Positions 16,679-25,357 of a stretch of 64,000 bases of DNA are shown here, in pieces. How positions within the stretch are numbered: the stretch's first letter is position 1; every line of letters starts with the position of its first letter. The stretch lies in NCBI RefSeq assembly GCF_000717025.1, contig NZ_JNXG01000009.1, positions 124,001 to 188,000 of the forward strand, given 5' to 3'. Below the pieces are notes generated by a model that was not told the DNA's origin, did no database searches, and was given only the letters and a program-made list of their open reading frames with translations. The stretch comes from Streptomyces atroolivaceus (GTDB lineage Bacteria > Actinomycetota > Actinomycetes > Streptomycetales > Streptomycetaceae). A program made the position numbers and the translations under genes.

Positions 16679-17976
16679 CGGGCCGCCCGTGTCACGGAGA
16701 GGGCCCGGGCCTTCGCCCGGTCGGCCCGCTGCGACACGGACACCGCGCCGGCGAGGCCTTCGATCGACACCGGCACCTCCCAGTCGTCGCGGCGCAGGGT
16801 GGCGAGCGTCGTCGCCGGAACGACCAGCAGGTCCGGAGCGCCGGTCTCCGCCGCCTTCGCCAGCAACGCCCAGGCGGCATCCCACCGGTGCCGCTCGGGG
16901 CGCGCGCGGACCGCGGCGACCACCGCGTCCAGCGTCGCCTGCCGCAGGTCGCCGCGGACCGGCAGCTCCGCGCCACCGGGATCGGCCAGCAGGTCCTCAG
17001 GGTCCGGCAGGTCCATCCTGTCCAGGTAGGCCAGGAACTCCAGCCCGGGGCCGTCCCCCACAGTGCCCCTGACCAGCATGGACAGGACGTCGCGCGAAGC
17101 GTCGGCAGCGGTCGCGAAGGCGGTCAGGCACAGCGCCATGTCCCAGCTCCGTGGCGACGGCCACGCACCACCGCGCTGCGTCTCGCCCGACGGCAGCCGG
17201 TGCACGAGGGCGGGTCGGGCGCCCAGCAGCCCGCACACCGCACGGCGCGCGAACGCCACGGCCTCGGGCAGCCTGTCGGCGTCCAGGGCCGGCAGCGTGG
17301 CCCGGGGCCATACTCCGCCCAGGCCCCGCACCACGACATCGGCGTCGTGGACCCACTTCAGGTGGACGAACCGGTTGGCGAGCGGCGGACTCAGCTCCCA
17401 GCCGTCGGCGGCGGAGGACCGGGGATTGGCGGCGGCCACGATCCGGACACCCGGCGGCAGGCGCAACGCGCCGACCCGGCGTTCGAGCACGAGACGCAGC
17501 AGTGCCGCCTGCACGGCCGGCGGGGCGGTGGACAGTTCGTCGAGGAACAGCAGTCCACGGCCCGCCCGTACGAGCCGGACGGCCCAGTCCGGCGGTGCCA
17601 TCGGGACGCCGTCGGACTCCGGGTCCTCACCGATGACGGGGAGACCGGAGAAGTCCGACGGCTCGTGAACGCTCGCGATCACCGTGGTCAGCGGAAGGTC
17701 CAGGGTGGTGGCGAACTGGGTGAGCGCAGCGGTCTTGCCGATGCCGGGCTCGCCCCAGAGCAGCACCGGAAGGTCGGCCGAGACGGCCAGGGTCAGGGCC
17801 TCCAGCTGCGGGTCCGGGCGGGGAGCTGTGGTCGTGTCGCGCAGCAGGGCCAGCAGCGCGCCGGACACGTCGAGCCGTGGAGCCTGAGCAGCGGGGGGAG
17901 CCGGGGCGTCGGACGGTGCGGTCGTCGGTCCGGTTCCGGAGCGTGGGGTCCGGGCGAGCGAGGCGTACGTGGTCAT
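16675..17976 (-). CDS. MoxR-type AAA+ ATPase
   Basis: A 433-residue AAA+ protein of the MoxR/RavA class. PVLLWGEPGIGKTAALTQFA is Walker A near residue 75. GRGLLFLDELSTAPPAVQAALLRLVLE is Walker B with the beta-hairpin insert. RIVAAANPRSSAADGWELSPPLANRF contains sensor 1 and the arginine finger. The C-terminal part (about 300-433) is less conserved. MoxR proteins act as chaperone-like motors with VWA partners, and the VWA-metallopeptidase gene overlaps it by four bases. AGGTGA upstream of ATG 17976 serves as ribosome site. An unrecognised 469-aa protein is encoded 92 bases upstream on the same strand, completing a likely three-gene operon. Confidence 0.92.
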   Translation of the reverse strand: MTTYASLARTPRSGTGPTTAPSDAPAPPAAQAPRLDVSGALLALLRDTTTAPRPDPQLEALTLAVSADLPVLLWGEPGIGKTAALTQFATTLDLPLTTVIASVHEPSDFSGLPVIGEDPESDGVPMAPPDWAVRLVRAGRGLLFLDELSTAPPAVQAALLRLVLERRVGALRLPPGVRIVAAANPRSSAADGWELSPPLANRFVHLKWVHDADVVVRGLGGVWPRATLPALDADRLPEAVAFARRAVCGLLGARPALVHRLPSGETQRGGAWPSPRSWDMALCLTAFATAADASRDVLSMLVRGTVGDGPGLEFLAYLDRMDLPDPEDLLADPGGAELPVRGDLRQATLDAVVAAVRARPERHRWDAAWALLAKAAETGAPDLLVVPATTLATLRRDDWEVPVSIEGLAGAVSVSQRADRAKARALSVTRAAR

Positions 17977-18068
17977 GGGGCATCACCTGTGGGTTCGTCA
18001 GAAGGCGGTCCGTGCCCGGGACGAGGGCACGCGAGGGGTCCGGAAGCCGGACGGGTAACGGGCTGAGG

Positions 18069-19478
18069 TCAGCGGGAGGACGCCTGCCGGGGGCGGGAGC
18101 GGTGGGTCGTCGGGCCGGAAGGCGTCCGGGCGGGCGGAACCCGCCCAGGTCCCGGCTGGGTCAGACCGGCCCGGAACAGGCCGTGCCGGACCCTCTGCCG
18201 CGCGGCGTCGTGCAGTGCGTCCCGCAGGTCGCCGTCCCGCAGGTGCGCCTCGGCGCCGAGCATGCTCTCGACCAGGGACAGCGCACCCGCCGCGTCGCCG
18301 TGGGCCAGCCGGTCACGTACATCGGTGAGGCAGTCCGGCTGCCGGTGCGCCACGTCGATGACCTGGAGGCAGGGGAGGGGTGTACCGGTGAACGCGGCGA
18401 GCAGTTCCTCCCGCCGGATCTCGGCGGGATCGTGGTCCAGCGGGCTCAACACCCCATCGACCAGGCCGATCCGGTGCCGGGCGCCACGGCAGTCCACGAC
18501 GCGGGGCACCGTACCGCCGTCCGTCACCGGGGCACGGACGGGCTCGGGGGCTACGGGCCCCAGAGCCGCCGCGACCAGAGGGTGCAGCCGGTCGGCGGTG
18601 ATCCAGCCGCTGCGCAGCAGCTCCAGATCGGGCAGGACCCACGTGGCGGCGTCGGGCAGGACCGGAAGTCCCGCGCAGGCGCCCGCCGGTGCGGTCCGGG
18701 CGGACCGCACCTCAGGCGCTTCGCCTCCCGTCCCCGGGCCGGCCGAGGAGGTGTGCACGTCCAGGAGGAGACGGCGCCGGGCGCCGGTCCGGACGGCGAC
18801 CCGGCCTTCGCCGCCACGCCCCTCCGCACCCAGCAAGAGCGCCGCCTCGGCCGCCCACCGGCCGAGTGCGAACCTTCCGGGTTCCGGCAGGGGCGGCGCC
18901 CAGCGTGGCACGGGGCGTTCGTCCGGCAGTCCGGCCCCGGAACGGGCGCGCAGTTCATCGCTGCGGCTCGCGTCCCACAGGTGGCGGTGAAGATCCAGCC
19001 GGAAGCGGCGGTCAGGGGGCCGGTAGCCGCGAGGCCCGGTCCCGTACCCCGGTGGTGCCGCGCCGTCCCACACCGCGAGGCTGAGCCGCTGCCCGGCGTC
19101 CGCCCACGCGGGAGCGGTGCGCACGACCAGGTGCACGGGGCGCGGGCGCCCCGGGTCGTCGTAACGGGCGAGCGTGATGGTGGCACCGGATCTCAGGAAA
19201 CCGTGGGGTGCGGTCCTGGGCATGTGCCACCGCAGCAGATCGGGCGCAAGCCGGCGCAGGTCCGCCCGGAGGCGGCTGGCCACGTCGCTGCCGTGGGCTC
19301 GTCCGACGGTACGCAGGTCGAGGTCGACGTCGAATCCGGCGGCGGCGCACGCCCCCGCCCAGTCACCGGCGGTACGCCGGGCCGTCGCGGTCTCGGTCAT
19401 GAGGGGCGGCACGGCGATCTCGCGCACGCGCAGCCAGAAGGAAAGGCGGGAATCCTCGAACGCGGTCCCGGTGAGCAT
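18069..19478 (-). CDS. Uncharacterised 469-aa protein, first gene of the MoxR/VWA set
   Basis: I do not recognise the family. The protein is soluble, has no signal peptide and no transmembrane segment. The first half contains RRTAGDWAGACAAAGFDVDL, VASRLRADLRRLAPDLLRWH and RFRLDLHRHLWDASRSDEL. The second half has an Arg/Leu-rich helical C-terminus (EAHLRDGDLRDALHDAARQRVRHGLF). A segment near residues 225-245 (GGEGRVAVRTGARRRLLLDVHTSS) may be a beta-rich strand region. ATG 19478 is preferred over GTG 19484 because AAGGTG then lies seven bases upstream. It is likely co-transcribed with the MoxR and VWA genes and could be the substrate adaptor or target of that machine, which is inference from position. 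Confidence 0.75.
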   Translation of the reverse strand: MLTGTAFEDSRLSFWLRVREIAVPPLMTETATARRTAGDWAGACAAAGFDVDLDLRTVGRAHGSDVASRLRADLRRLAPDLLRWHMPRTAPHGFLRSGATITLARYDDPGRPRPVHLVVRTAPAWADAGQRLSLAVWDGAAPPGYGTGPRGYRPPDRRFRLDLHRHLWDASRSDELRARSGAGLPDERPVPRWAPPLPEPGRFALGRWAAEAALLLGAEGRGGEGRVAVRTGARRRLLLDVHTSSAGPGTGGEAPEVRSARTAPAGACAGLPVLPDAATWVLPDLELLRSGWITADRLHPLVAAALGPVAPEPVRAPVTDGGTVPRVVDCRGARHRIGLVDGVLSPLDHDPAEIRREELLAAFTGTPLPCLQVIDVAHRQPDCLTDVRDRLAHGDAAGALSLVESMLGAEAHLRDGDLRDALHDAARQRVRHGLFRAGLTQPGPGRVPPARTPSGPTTHRSRPRQASSR

Positions 19479-19584
19479 CAGCACTCACCTTGCGCGGTCG
19501 GGACCCCCGATCTGCCGGCACATCGAATAGTCATCGGCGGGAGCGTAGCGCGGAGCCGTGCGGAGGACCACACCTTTTCCGTCC

Positions 19585-19620
19585 CCGCCCGGCAGTGACC
19601 CGAAGGCGCCTGCCGGGCGG
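19585..19620 (-). terminator. Hairpin after the GH43-like gene
   Basis: CCGCCCGGCAG on the minus strand pairs perfectly (11 bp) with CTGCCGGGCGG across a 14-base loop. It begins 13 bases after the stop of the GH43-like gene and separates it from the minus-strand gene that follows. Confidence 0.65.
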
Positions 19621-19633
19621 CGGCCTTGTCGTG

Positions 19634-20704
19634 TCACTCGAAGAACTTGAGGCTCCAGCCGGTGTCGGTGGGGGAGCCGGGGACGTCGGCACGGCTGTAG
19701 GTGACGTCGCCCCACCAGCTGAACGTGCCCGTGTACCAGTACCGGTTCGCCCACGAGTACGGCGTGCCCTTCGGGACCGCGTGGAACATCAGGGGGAACC
19801 GCGGGCCGGCGGGAGGGCTCGTGCCGATGTCGCCGTCGAGCAGGACGAAGCTGTGGTGGCCCGGTCCGTCGACGTGGAGGGTCGGGTCCCAGCCGGGCAT
19901 CATCGTCGCGCGGGCGGAGCTGAACAGGCAGCCGTTCGACTTGTACCAGTCCCATACGTACGTGGGGTCGCCGCCGGCCCGGAGACGCAGGTCGGCCAGA
20001 CAGTACCGGTCGCTCCAGCTGCCGTTGGCGGAGTAGGCGATGTGCAGCTGCCCGTTCGGGTCCCTGACCGCCTCAGGCGCTTCGTTGACGAAGGGGTTGC
20101 CGACCACCCGCTCCCAGCTCTCCCGCGGCTGCGAGATGACGTACCGCGCACCGGTCGGGGTGGTCGGGCTGCTCATCCGGCTGATGTAGAGGTTCTGCTC
20201 GACGTCGGTGTCGCCGGCCCAGCCGGACCAGACGAACCACCGCTGCCCGTTGAAGGTGAACAGCGTGCCGTCGATGGCCCACTTGTCGTCGGCGAGCGCG
20301 AGCTCGGTCCCGGCGGTGTATCCGCTGTCGGGTGCGGCTGAGCTGATGACGTACATCCGGTGGGCCGCCCCCCGCCCGGCCGCGAAGTAGACGTAGTAGC
20401 GGCCGCCGTCCCTCACGATCTCCGGGGCCCAGACCTCGCCGAGGCCGCGGGTGTCCGACCAGATCTGGCGAGCGGGGGCAGAGGCCAGGGCAGCCGTCGA
20501 CGAGGCCTGGCGTACGGCGATGCCGCCCCCGGCCGACTGCACCGAGACGTACGTGCCGCCGACGCGGATCACGCTGGGATCCGCGGCCCGGAGACCGGTT
20601 CGGTCCGCCTGTGCGGGCTCGGCGGACGAGAGGGACATCGCTGCGGCGAGCACGACGGACAGCGCGAAGGCGGCGATACCCGAAAGGCGACGAGGAGGCT
20701 TCAT
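19634..20704 (-). CDS. Secreted glycoside hydrolase, GH43-like
   Basis: A 356-residue secreted protein. MKPPRRLSGIAAFALSVVLA begins a signal peptide ending near AEPAQA. The mature part reads like a five-bladed GH43 hydrolase: LRAADPSVIRVGGTYVSV carries the expected catalytic base aspartate, WAPEIVRDGGRYYVYFAAG is a family hallmark, KWAIDGTLFTFNGQRWFVWSG carries the pKa-modulating aspartate region, and NEAPEAVRD the likely general acid glutamate. Substrates in the family are arabinan or xylan side chains. GGAG lies seven bases before ATG 20704, and ATG 20707 is equally possible. An AGAGCGCTCT palindrome upstream suggests LacI-family control. Confidence 0.8.
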   Translation of the reverse strand: MKPPRRLSGIAAFALSVVLAAAMSLSSAEPAQADRTGLRAADPSVIRVGGTYVSVQSAGGGIAVRQASSTAALASAPARQIWSDTRGLGEVWAPEIVRDGGRYYVYFAAGRGAAHRMYVISSAAPDSGYTAGTELALADDKWAIDGTLFTFNGQRWFVWSGWAGDTDVEQNLYISRMSSPTTPTGARYVISQPRESWERVVGNPFVNEAPEAVRDPNGQLHIAYSANGSWSDRYCLADLRLRAGGDPTYVWDWYKSNGCLFSSARATMMPGWDPTLHVDGPGHHSFVLLDGDIGTSPPAGPRFPLMFHAVPKGTPYSWANRYWYTGTFSWWGDVTYSRADVPGSPTDTGWSLKFFE

Positions 20705-21219
20705 CATCCCGCTCCATGGTCGGCCACCGTGCCGGTGCCGCACCGGGGCAGGGCGGTCGGCACGGCAGGCAGGGGCTGATCAGGAGTGCGCCGGAGACGG
20801 CCGCGGTGACGGCTCGGCCGCAGCGTCCTCCCGCTTCCCACCGATATGTACATCGATGCAAAGAGCGCTCTCTCAGCATTGCGATTGATCCTGCTCATGT
20901 CAACGACGCGGAGTGGATGGGTGTGGTGCGGCGACCATCTCGCCGACGGGCCGAGGCGGGGTGGGCGCAGATCGGCTCGTGACGTCGACGCGCGACCGGC
21001 ACCATGAATTCACATGGGTTCAGATGGAACAACTCCCGCCCGAACGGCTCCTTTCGGAGTGTGGGGCGCCCGAGTTGCGGGAGGTGACGCGGGGGCCAAA
21101 AGTGGTTATATCTCCGTGGTTACCACGCCGTCGCGCCCGTTGAATGGTGGATTTCCGGACCTCGGGCCGAAACGAGCGGATCCAGGGCGGACTACGCGTC
21201 CCGAGCATCTGGAGCCATC
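20705..21219. other. Divergent intergenic region with a LacI-type palindrome
   Basis: No credible gene in 515 bases between the GH43-like gene and the proline-rich protein gene. AGAGCGCTCT (20862-20871) is a perfect 10-bp palindrome of the kind bound by LacI-family sugar regulators, and ATGTACAT (20845-20852) is a second palindrome beside it. Closer to the plus-strand gene, GTGGTTA occurs twice (21102-21108 and 21116-21122), 14 bases apart. Confidence 0.45.
20862..20871. promoter_or_regulatory. Candidate LacI-family operator (GH43-like gene)
   Basis: AGAGCGCTCT is perfectly self-complementary. Its GAGCGCTC core matches the style of CebR/LacI-family operators in Streptomyces. It is about 160 bases upstream of the GH43-like start. 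Confidence 0.4.
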
Positions 21220-22317
21220 ATGCCCAAGACCTCCCGACGGCACCTCGCCCGCCTTGTCGGCGCGTCCTGCCTGGCTGCCACATTCACCCTGCCAGGTGTG
21301 ACCGCCGCTGCGGCAGGGCCTGATGCCGTCGCCGGTGCAATGACCGCGACACCGGCCGAGCCCACACCTCCACCGCCGCCGAGCCCGCCCGACCCGCCAC
21401 CTCCACCGCCGCCCCAGCCGCCGAACCCGCCGCCGGAGACCCCGCCGCCCGCGGACACGCAGCCCGCCACGCCGCCCTCCGGCGAACCGCCGCCGTCGGA
21501 CGTCCCACCACCCCCGGACGGGACGACGCGACCGGAAGAGTCCGGGGAGCTGAAGGCGGAGGTGGAACAGCGGGCGGCGCAAGCGCCGGAGGAGGTGAGG
21601 GAAGAGGTGACGGAGACACTGACCAGGATGATGGACCTCATCGAGGATCCGGATGCGACGCCGGAGGAGCGGGCCACCTACGTCGATATCGTGGGAGGGA
21701 TCACCTCGACGCTGAAGGCGATCCAGGATCCGGATGTGACGCCGGAGGACCGGGCCGCCTTCATACGGATCGTGAAGGCGATGACCGCGGCCCTGTACCC
21801 GCCACCGCCGTCGCCGGAGCCGCCCCAGTCGCACGCGCCGCAGGGGCCCAAATGGCTTCTGGGGGACATGGGGAAGGCCGGCGCGGGGCTGAAGGCGCTC
21901 CACGACCCGCAGTCGACGCCGGAGGATCCTGAGGATCGGAAGAGGGTCCAGAAGACCATCGAGCAGGCCTGCGACGCGATGCGGACGGCCCGGGACCCGG
22001 AAGCGTCCCGGGAGGAGCGGGAAGAGGCGCTCAGGAAGGTGAAGCAGCGGATCGAAGCGCTCAGCAATGCCCAGTACCTGGCGTTGATGAAGGAGATCAA
22101 GCGGTACAAGCCGTCGTCGGAGTGCGTCGAGACGGTCGAGAACCGAACGCGTCAGGTCGGTTGGGCGGACGGATCTCTCTGGGGTCTCACCGATCCGTCG
22201 TGCGCTGCGGCGCTGGCTGCGGGGGCCAGTCAGGAGAGCACGCGGTGGCACGCGCTGTGGGTGTGCGTGCAGCGGGACCCGTTCTCCTCGTGCATGGACC
22301 ACATCCCCGAGGACTGA
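21220..22317 (+). CDS. Secreted proline-rich protein with DPxxTPEE repeats, unknown function
   Basis: A 365-residue protein with a clear signal peptide (KTSRRHLARLVGASCLAATF, cleavage near AAAA at about residue 32). It is followed by a proline-dense stretch (about residues 48-105) made of PPP, PPSPPDPP and PPP-rich tracts. The rest is helical with four related units carrying EDPDATPEER, QDPDVTPEDR, HDPQSTPEDP and RDPEASREER, spaced about 33 residues apart except across a second proline-rich linker. The C-terminus has four cysteines (SSECVETV, DPSCAAAL, LWVCVQ, SSCMDH) that could form two disulfides. No catalytic motif was found. TGGAG precedes ATG 21220. The proline tract suggests a cell-wall-spanning region. 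Confidence 0.8.
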   Translation: MPKTSRRHLARLVGASCLAATFTLPGVTAAAAGPDAVAGAMTATPAEPTPPPPPSPPDPPPPPPPQPPNPPPETPPPADTQPATPPSGEPPPSDVPPPPDGTTRPEESGELKAEVEQRAAQAPEEVREEVTETLTRMMDLIEDPDATPEERATYVDIVGGITSTLKAIQDPDVTPEDRAAFIRIVKAMTAALYPPPPSPEPPQSHAPQGPKWLLGDMGKAGAGLKALHDPQSTPEDPEDRKRVQKTIEQACDAMRTARDPEASREEREEALRKVKQRIEALSNAQYLALMKEIKRYKPSSECVETVENRTRQVGWADGSLWGLTDPSCAAALAAGASQESTRWHALWVCVQRDPFSSCMDHIPED

Positions 22318-22412
22318 CAGGGCGAGGCCATGGGCGGCCGCTCCATGCCGCGACCTCAGCCGTCGGCAGGTCCCTGGCACGCAGCCCGAAGGCGGGCGAG
22401 GGGGGAGTGACC

Positions 22413-23507
22413 TCAGCGCTGCGAGGGCGGCAGCCCTCGGACTCCCTTCAGTTTCGCGCCCGTGAGGCGCGCATCCGTCAGAATGGCGCCGGTCAGGTCC
22501 GCGCCGGTCAGGTCCGCCTCGGTCAGGTCCGCGCCGGTCAGGTCCGCGACGGCCAGGTTCGCATAGGTCAGACGGGCGCCGCTCAGGTTAGCGCCGCTCA
22601 GGTCCGCCCCGGTCAGGTCCGCGCCGTTCAGATTCGCCGTGCGGAATGTGGTGCGCTTCAGGATCGCGCTGCCCAGGACGGCCCCGTTCAGCTCCGCGCC
22701 CGTCAGGCGCGCGTCGGTCAGGTCCGCACTGGTCAATTCCGCCTTGTTCAGATTCGCGCCGGTCAGGTCCGCGTCGGTGAGAGAGGCGACCGACAGGCGC
22801 GCACCGGCCAGGCTTGAGCTGCGGAGGACGGTTCTGGTCAGGTCCGCGCTGCTCAGGTCCGCGCCGTTCAAGTTGGCACCGGTCAGGTCCGCCTCCTGGA
22901 AAATCATCCCGGCAAATCTGCTGCCGCCGTGCCCGGATCGCAGTCCCCTCAGATCGGTGCGATTCACGTCCAGTACGAATGTCTCCACGGCGAGCGGCCG
23001 TTTGGCCAGGACGCCCATGGCCGCCTCGATATCGGTGGGCAGGGAAACCGCCGGCGACGCGGTCTGCTGCTTTCTGGCGCCGGCTTCCGGCAGGGGGGCA
23101 TGCCGCCGCACGTACGCGGTCAGGACGGAAACGACTGTGGGGTGGTCGCGGACGGAGTCCTGCATGATGCGCTCCAGGCCGTAGACGCCCCCCAGGCGCA
23201 CGTCCACGGAGGCCGATCCCAGGTTGGTGACCGCGGCGTTGAACCGGTTGGTGATCTGCCCCTGCTCGCTGATACGCAGTTGCTTGTTGGCCTGCCCCAC
23301 CTGCATCCAGGTGAACAGCAGTGCAGCCAGAGCAGCCAGTCCCGGCAAGCTGACCACCATCAGTCCGAGCCAGTCCAGCCGGCCACGGGCCTTGGGGCCA
23401 CTCGTCTCGGCCTTACGTCTTCGTTGCCGGCTTCGGCGCCCCGCGGTGCGCCGAAGTGCAAGCCGTCGGAGCTGCCGTGCGCCGAATTCCTTCTTCACCG
23501 TCCCCAT
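22413..23507 (-). CDS. Membrane-anchored pentapeptide-repeat protein
   Basis: A 364-residue protein. A very basic N-terminus (RRSRQRRRK) precedes a single transmembrane helix at about residues 46-68 (LGLMVVSLPGLAALAALLF). A conserved segment follows: QGQITNRFNAAVTNLGSASV then RLGGVYGLERIMQDS. From about residue 190 there are roughly 30 pentapeptide repeats of the A(D/N)LTx form (ADLTGANLNGADLSSADLT), which build a right-handed quadrilateral beta-helix. The domain arrangement is common in Streptomyces but has no established function. The positive-inside rule places the basic end inside, so the repeats could be outside or cytoplasmic depending on topology. The start is uncertain, with no strong ribosome site at ATG 23507. 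Confidence 0.85.
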   Translation of the reverse strand: MGTVKKEFGARQLRRLALRRTAGRRSRQRRRKAETSGPKARGRLDWLGLMVVSLPGLAALAALLFTWMQVGQANKQLRISEQGQITNRFNAAVTNLGSASVDVRLGGVYGLERIMQDSVRDHPTVVSVLTAYVRRHAPLPEAGARKQQTASPAVSLPTDIEAAMGVLAKRPLAVETFVLDVNRTDLRGLRSGHGGSRFAGMIFQEADLTGANLNGADLSSADLTRTVLRSSSLAGARLSVASLTDADLTGANLNKAELTSADLTDARLTGAELNGAVLGSAILKRTTFRTANLNGADLTGADLSGANLSGARLTYANLAVADLTGADLTEADLTGADLTGAILTDARLTGAKLKGVRGLPPSQR

Positions 23508-23780
23508 GGCACGCCATGGAGCGGATACACCTATGAAGCCACACCGCCAGGACACACGAACGGGCGCGCACAAACCGCAGTGCGCGGCATGTACGCGAAG
23601 CGTCGTGAAAACCACCGACCTGATGGCCGTTACTTCTCCGAGCCGGTTCTCTCATGGAAACCGATGAAGGGCGGCCCAGGGCCCCGCCGATTGCGTCTCG
23701 TCATGTCGGCGACCCGCCGCACGCCCCTCCTCGAGGCTCTCGGTCCCGCTCCGGAGGGGCTTTCCGCGATGTACGCGGCG

Positions 23781-24011
23781 CTAGCGGTACATGAATGTCG
23801 GAATCAGGCCGTTCTCATGGAAACCGGTGATGAGTTCGCCGGCCTCGCACTTCGGTGCGGCGTTCGCGACGGCCATCACATCGTAGGGGCTTCCGTAGTT
23901 GCCCATCCAGTGCCACTGTCCGGTCGCCCGGCTGTCGGCGATGCGCTTCTTGAGCTCGACACCCTCGTCGGCGGAGAGCGCTCGATCAGTCGGGATCTCT
24001 TGCGTGGTCAT
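23781..24011 (-). CDS. Small 76-aa protein, unknown
   Basis: An unrecognised 76-residue protein. The N-terminal half is polar and helical (IPTDRALSADEGVELKKRIA). The C-terminal half is aromatic and glycine-containing (GQWHWMGNYGSPYDVMAVAN, then CEAGELITGFHENGLIPTF) with a single cysteine. GAAAGGA lies seven bases before ATG 24011, an excellent ribosome site that supports it as a real gene. The upstream DNA is less G+C-rich than the surroundings. It might be a precursor peptide, but no modification enzymes lie nearby. The pentapeptide-repeat gene follows 273 bases downstream on the same strand. Confidence 0.6.
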   Translation of the reverse strand: MTTQEIPTDRALSADEGVELKKRIADSRATGQWHWMGNYGSPYDVMAVANAAPKCEAGELITGFHENGLIPTFMYR

Positions 24012-24502
24012 ACAAGTTTCCTTTCACGAGAGATTGCATCGTCCATGCCAGGATCCGCCTTGTGCACCCGATTCGCCACTCCGGAACTGGCGTTGGGCGC
24101 GTGTGTGCGGAATTGGGCACACGCCCCAGAAGGCGGCCCGCCCGGTCGCGAATTCGGCGAGGGGCGGCAACGAATGGCACGCGTCGGCCTGATGGATCTG
24201 TCAGCGACCGGTAGGGGCCACGGTTCAGAACCCTGGTCCTGGACCCGCTGAACACAGCGCCGACAGGCCGGCTGCCGGTGGCTCGCGTCGTCCGAGGCCG
24301 GATTCCCCGACGCCGGGACCGGCATGTGACGGCACATCAGGACGCCGCATCCGCAGCGCCCCGCGGGGTGGCGATCGAGCTGCTGAAGGCCCGCTCGGAC
24401 CTGGGGCGCGGCGGTCGGCGGGGTGAACCGCGCCGCCTCTCACCGGCGGGAGGCGCCGCTGAACGGGCTGTCCCGTGATCCCCGGCGGGCGCAAGACGAC
24501 AG
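24012..24502. other. Gene-free region
   Basis: 491 bases between the 76-aa gene and the end of the frameshifted gene. The first 200 bases have lower G+C and presumably hold the promoter of the 76-aa gene. I found no convincing coding frame or clear inverted repeat in the rest. Confidence 0.4.
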
Positions 24503-25357
24503 CTACTGCCCCTCGCCGCGTTGTCGGAACGCCCGAATACATCCAGTACGCGGACGTCCCTCCGCCTTGCGATGCACCGCATCTGACGCCGTGCGCTGAT
24601 CCACCAGGGATGACGGGACAGCCCTTGGGCCGCCGCCGGGGCAGGTCATCCTTGCGGTGACCGGTTCCGTGGAACGCGCCAGGACGACGAGGCCGGGGTG
24701 ACCCTCCGTGTCGCGGCAGTACGGGGCGTCGTGGTGGATGAGGTGGGCGGTGGCCGTGAGCGCGCTCAGACGGAACAGCAGTGTCGGGTCCGGCTGGAGG
24801 CGGAGCCGCCAGGGCGCCTCGGCGCCGGGTGCCGTGCGGTCGTCGTGCACGGCGGTCCTGCGCCGCGCGGCGCGGTGGGCCGGCCCGTCGGGGGTGCGCT
24901 GCCGCGCCGGTGTCGTCTCGTATATGCGGGAGGAGACCGGATCCAGGTGCCCTGCCCGGTCTCCGTCTCCTTCGCGTTCCGCCGGCCATGCGTCCAGGTC
25001 GTCGATGAGCCGGTCCAGGCGCGGATCGTGCGGCTCCCGGTCGACCGATCGGTCGCGGGCGAGGTGCAGGCGCGCCGTCCCGGGGTCGTCGCAGTCGGCG
25101 TTGCTGTCCCGTATCCGCTGCGGCATGACGTGCGGATCCAGCGCCTGCGTCAGGATCCCAGGAGTCGCGCTCCAGCCGTGACCTCAGCTCGCTGACACCG
25201 AGACCGCGCATCCGGTTCAGGGTGGCGACCACCTCGGGTGGCAGGAAGAGCTTCTCGCCGCCGGCCAGTTCGGCGGTCCTGCCGCGGTATCCGCAAGCTC
25301 CTGGAATCCTCCGACCGGCGGCGTGAGCCGAGCCGGGGAGGTGCTGTGGTTCGTCAT
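24503..25357 (-). pseudogene. Frameshifted conserved-type gene
   Basis: Protein-like sequence runs through three frames in order. Segment A starts at ATG 25357 (GGAG nine bases upstream): NHSTSPARLTPPVGGFQELA. Segment B reads ELAGGEKLFLPPEVVATL then GLGVSELRSRLERDSW. Segment C reads ILTQALDPHVMPQRIRDSN, RIYETTPARQRTPDGPAHRA, WRLRLQPDPTLLFRLSALTA. The second shift is at a GGG run near 25165, where removing one G joins B and C in frame. The first shift is near 25275-25290. Third-position G/C bias follows the same frame switches. I do not recognise the function. Sequencing error remains possible for either shift, but two in 300 bases suggests a decaying gene. Confidence 0.6.

Noticed and set aside
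23781..24011. Lanthipeptide or other RiPP precursor
   Set aside because: No leader-type motif, no core rich in Ser/Thr/Cys and no modification enzyme nearby, so it is left as unknown.
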